In this document: positions 5,768-7,778 of the stretch, piece by piece
Numbering within the stretch: the first letter of the stretch is position 1
Layout of the letters: each line of letters begins with the position of its first letter
Assembly (NCBI GenBank): GCA_964621845.1
Contig: CAZUOL010000057.1
Span: 1-7,778 of the forward strand
DNA from: CAYRKQ01 sp964621845
GTDB lineage: Bacteria > Patescibacteriota > Saccharimonadia > Saccharimonadales > UBA7683
Length of the DNA: 7,778 nucleotides
Direction: 5' to 3'
Notes under the pieces: generated by a model
Told to the model about the DNA's origin: nothing
Databases searched by the model: none
The model's input: only the letters and a program-made list of their open reading frames with translations
Translations under genes and position numbers: made by a program

Positions 5768-6868
5768 ATGTCAAATAAAAAGGTGTATGTTGGTATGAGC
5801 GGTGGCGTCGATAGCTCGGTCACTGCTGCAATATTGAAACAGCAGGGTTACGATGTAACTGGCGTGTTCATGAAGAACTGGGCTCAAGATCTGCCTGGTT
5901 TTAAGTGTCCGTGGCGTGAAGATTTAGCCGATGCCAAGCGCGTGGCGGTACAGCTTGGGATACCCTTTAAAATTTTTGATTTTCAAACAGAGTACAGGCA
6001 AAAGGTCGTTGACTACATGATTGCCGAGTTTCAGGCCGGGCGAACTCCGAACCCCGACATTATGTGCAACCAAGAAGTAAAATTTAAGCTCTTTTTAGAG
6101 ACAGCACTTGAAGATGGCGCTGATCTCATTGCAACGGGCCACTACGCAAAAGTATCGGATAGAAAAATGTTGCAGGCGGAAGATAAAAATAAAGATCAAA
6201 CCTATTTTCTGTATCGAGTTACCGAATCAGCCCTTGCAAAAACGCTCTTCCCGCTTGGTGATATGACCAAGCCAGAAGTGCGCGAAAAAGCCAAAGAACT
6301 AGGGTTAATCACAGCTGAGAAAAAAGACTCGGTGGGTATTTGTTTTGTGGGGGAGATTGGTATCAAAGACTTCTTAAAAAACTTTGTCGAAAGTGCGCCA
6401 GGGGACATCATCGAAAAGGCGACGGGCAAAGTTGTGGGCGAACACGATGGGGCAATCTTTTACACCATTGGCCAGCGTCATGGTTTGAATGTGGGCGGCG
6501 GCATGCCCTATTACGTGATCGGCAAAGATATGGATAAGAATGAGGTCTATGTGACCACCGACTTGAGTGACGAAGGTCTTTGGCACAAAACATTCACCAT
6601 TACCGACCTACACTGGATTAACGAGGCGCCAAAAGATGGTGTAAAACTTCAGGTTCGCACTCGTCACCGTGCCCCACTCGTTCGTTGCGCTATTTCTGCG
6701 CCAAGGACGGACCCTGACGCAAACGGTTTGCGCCAAGGACGGTCCCTGACGCAGGGGGGTGGTGTGGTGTCAGTGGAGTTGGAGGATGAGATACGGGCTT
6801 TGACCCCTGGACAATCCGCTGTATTTTACGACGGCGAAGTATGTCTTGGCGGCGGGGTTATCGCATAG
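5768..6868 (+). CDS. mnmA: tRNA-specific 2-thiouridylase MnmA, with a repeat-derived insertion
   Basis: MnmA adenylates U34 of Lys, Glu and Gln tRNAs and replaces its 2-oxygen with sulfur taken from a cysteine desulfurase relay. Counted from ATG 5768 (366 aa), it shows the PP-loop SGGVDSS (11-17), FMKNW, catalytic C100 in NPDIMCN, ATGHYAK, KDQTYFLY, and the second catalytic cysteine C192 in SVGICFVGE. The C-terminal barrel ends LTPGQSAVFYDGEVCLGGG. The frame also opens at ATG 5762, adding two residues; 5768 is preferred from its distance to the -10 box. Oddity: after VRCAIS, bases 6697-6753 add 19 codons made of two copies of a palindromic repeat (APRTDP..., RQGRS...) before VVSVELED. Family members usually pass directly between these strands. 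The frame and all catalytic residues are intact. It converges with the HD-domain gene 9 bp away. Confidence 0.96.
   Translation: MSNKKVYVGMSGGVDSSVTAAILKQQGYDVTGVFMKNWAQDLPGFKCPWREDLADAKRVAVQLGIPFKIFDFQTEYRQKVVDYMIAEFQAGRTPNPDIMCNQEVKFKLFLETALEDGADLIATGHYAKVSDRKMLQAEDKNKDQTYFLYRVTESALAKTLFPLGDMTKPEVREKAKELGLITAEKKDSVGICFVGEIGIKDFLKNFVESAPGDIIEKATGKVVGEHDGAIFYTIGQRHGLNVGGGMPYYVIGKDMDKNEVYVTTDLSDEGLWHKTFTITDLHWINEAPKDGVKLQVRTRHRAPLVRCAISAPRTDPDANGLRQGRSLTQGGGVVSVELEDEIRALTPGQSAVFYDGEVCLGGGVIA
6697..6721 (+). repeat. 25-bp REP-like palindromic repeat, copy 2 (inside mnmA)
   Basis: The unit is TGCGCCAAGG-ACGGA-CCCTGACGCA, with ends that pair apart from two mismatches. It differs from copy 3 only at position 15 (A for T) and from the intergenic copy at position 21 (A for G). 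It lies in frame within the C-terminal domain of mnmA and encodes APRTDPD. Confidence 0.88.
6729..6753 (+). repeat. 25-bp REP-like palindromic repeat, copy 3 (inside mnmA)
   Basis: This is a second direct copy, 32 bp after the start of copy 2, with a 7-bp spacer AACGGTT. It is read in a different reading frame from copy 2 (LRQGRSLTQ), yet without a stop codon. Its centre GGACGGTCC is a perfect odd palindrome. Confidence 0.88.
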
Positions 6869-6877
6869 CACACGCGT

Positions 6878-7672
6878 CTACAGATTGCTGTCATATGCTG
6901 CAAGTGCTTCCCTGATGCTGGGTGATAGTTCGGCTTCGGATTCAAGGCGAGGGCATATGTTACCAATTACTTGATCATGTAAGCCCATTAATTTTTGGTA
7001 GCGTGGTGTAGCATCATCCAGTCGACTGGCAATCTTACGTGCACGCAAGGCAGTGAAGAAGAACGAGAGTGTATGCGCCCGATCAAACAAACGGTGCTCG
7101 TCTGACTCTTCTCGATGCATAACAAGTGAAAGTGTGCTTTCGAGGGTTACTTCATCAAGTTCGGGGAAGGTATTTTCAAGAATTGTAGTGATGATTTTTT
7201 CTTCTAGCAATCGTTGCTCCGCATTCTTTTTGCCGTACCTTATATCACCAACTACACCACCACATTGTGATACCAAAAAAGGATGTTCATTTTCACCAAC
7301 ATCATGAATAAGTGCTCCGAGCAGCATTGATTTAATAGTTTTGCGCGGTATTGCATGGCCCTCTGTATAGGCGTCTTTGTATAACACCTGTCTCAAAATT
7401 CCATGTACAACAACCATGTGCTCAACGGGGTGCGCGTCGGGCCCTAGGTCAGCGAGCATTTGATGACGCTCATAGGCCCAGTCTTGCGAATAGCGCAAAT
7501 CCTGATCTGCGTGAAATTGCCCTAATTCACTGTTCCGATAGCGCCTAAAGACGTCTGCATAGGTGAGCTCTGGTGTCGCTCGTTGGTCAAAAATGGTGGG
7601 GGGCATATCATCATCAACGCGTGGTGAATGATAGTTCTGGGTCCGGCCCTTTGTACCCTCGTTTTCTCGCAT
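6878..7672 (-). CDS. HD-domain protein, putative metal-dependent phosphohydrolase
   Basis: From ATG 7672 the product is 264 aa. The helical core carries HPVEHMVVVHG (81-91), the signature pair H123-D124 in LGALIHDVGENEH, a later His in MHREES (H186) and D197 in FDRAH. This is the order expected of HD-superfamily phosphohydrolases, many of which hydrolyse nucleotides or phosphodiesters. The substrate cannot be predicted, and no RelA/SpoT synthetase or cyclic-nucleotide domain is attached. There is no signal peptide or membrane segment, and the N-terminal 25 residues look disordered. ATG 7681 is also possible (three more residues), but a CATAAT box overlaps it and lies 7 nt before ATG 7672, matching the leaderless geometry of other genes here. 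The gene converges with mnmA with 9 bp between stops and no visible terminator. Confidence 0.75.
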   Translation of the reverse strand: MRENEGTKGRTQNYHSPRVDDDMPPTIFDQRATPELTYADVFRRYRNSELGQFHADQDLRYSQDWAYERHQMLADLGPDAHPVEHMVVVHGILRQVLYKDAYTEGHAIPRKTIKSMLLGALIHDVGENEHPFLVSQCGGVVGDIRYGKKNAEQRLLEEKIITTILENTFPELDEVTLESTLSLVMHREESDEHRLFDRAHTLSFFFTALRARKIASRLDDATPRYQKLMGLHDQVIGNICPRLESEAELSPSIREALAAYDSNL

Positions 7673-7679
7673 GTCGATC

Positions 7680-7708
7680 ATTATGGGCTAGATGACGTAC
7701 AGTCACAA
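7680..7708 (-). promoter_or_regulatory. Promoter of HD-domain gene (TTGTGA - 17 bp - CATAAT)
   Basis: On the minus strand TTGTGA (7703-7708) is separated by 17 bp from CATAAT (7680-7685), which ends 7 nt before ATG 7672. The -10 overlaps the upstream candidate ATG 7681, so that codon would not be in the transcript. Confidence 0.45.
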
Positions 7709-7778
7709 GCACAAGCTCGAAGTGAAAAATAATCATCTGGTGAACGTGTCCTCCCCGTTACCGAAAATAGGATGTACA

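Larger units (their letters stand above)
6697..6753 (+). repeat. 57-bp composite hairpin made of two palindromic repeats
   Basis: The two units plus spacer are 57 bp, exactly 19 codons. The whole block can fold on itself around the G at 6725: the centre CGCAAACGGTTTGCG (6718-6732) is a perfect inverted repeat, and extending outward to 6697/6753 gives about 22 pairs with 6 mismatches. This resembles a bacterial interspersed mosaic element or a coding palindromic insertion. Confidence 0.75.

Noticed and set aside
7640..7656. GGGTCCGGCCCTTTG as a further copy of the palindromic repeat
   Set aside because: Only the GGGTCC core resembles the repeat; the TGCGCC/GGCGCA arms are missing. It lies in the HD-domain coding region and is probably chance.
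7682..7778. A further gene at the right edge (for example ATG 7772, or an open minus-strand frame of about 31 codons)
   Set aside because: Too short to judge, with no motif. The ATG is in the last seven bases, and the minus frame ends within the HD-gene promoter.

Overview
The window reads as ordinary bacterial chromosome from a small-genome, Gram-positive-like lineage, most plausibly Candidatus Saccharibacteria (TM7) or another Patescibacteria/CPR group. This is inference from four things: compact genes with overlaps and very short gaps, a 478-aa MetRS without the C-terminal tRNA-binding extension, an LAGTG-type C-terminal anchoring signal on a surface protein, and -10 boxes placed directly in front of start codons (leaderless mRNAs). 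At least one gene, the DUF218 gene, ends in TGA, and reading through it meets another stop soon after. That argues against the TGA=Gly code of Gracilibacteria/Absconditabacteria.

Layout. 1-264 is the 3' end of a beta-helix-like surface protein. 265-397 holds a promoter, a possible Met-rich leader peptide and a hairpin ahead of metG (398-1834). A secreted VanY-like M15 peptidase (1838-2368, minus) converges on metG and diverges from tatD (2463-3248). Two unrecognised small genes follow (3190-3579 and 3569-3991), probably translated as a coupled pair. Next come a cysteine desulfurase (4009-5166), a membrane-anchored DUF218 protein (5177-5725) and mnmA (5768-6868). An HD-domain protein (6878-7672, minus) converges on mnmA. 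The last ~100 bases hold its promoter and no gene I can support.

How the genes fit together. Cysteine desulfurase and MnmA form a minimal 2-thiouridine pathway for tRNA wobble position 34: persulfide from cysteine is passed to MnmA, as in the YrvO-MnmA pair of Bacillus subtilis. MetRS and TatD are housekeeping. The VanY-like enzyme and the DUF218 protein point to cell-envelope work.

Most notable signals. (1) A 25-bp quasi-palindromic repeat occurs three times. Two tandem copies form a 57-bp, exactly in-frame insertion inside the C-terminal domain of mnmA. The third lies between the divergent vanY-like and tatD promoters. (2) A leaderless 16-codon ORF with Met at positions 1, 8, 10, 11 and 12, overlapping a hairpin, precedes methionyl-tRNA synthetase and looks like a Met-sensing attenuator. 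(3) Most genes have a (TGn)TANANT box 6-9 nt upstream of ATG. This pattern fixes several start sites. The one clear exception, the gene at 3190, instead has a strong Shine-Dalgarno and a consensus promoter buried inside tatD.
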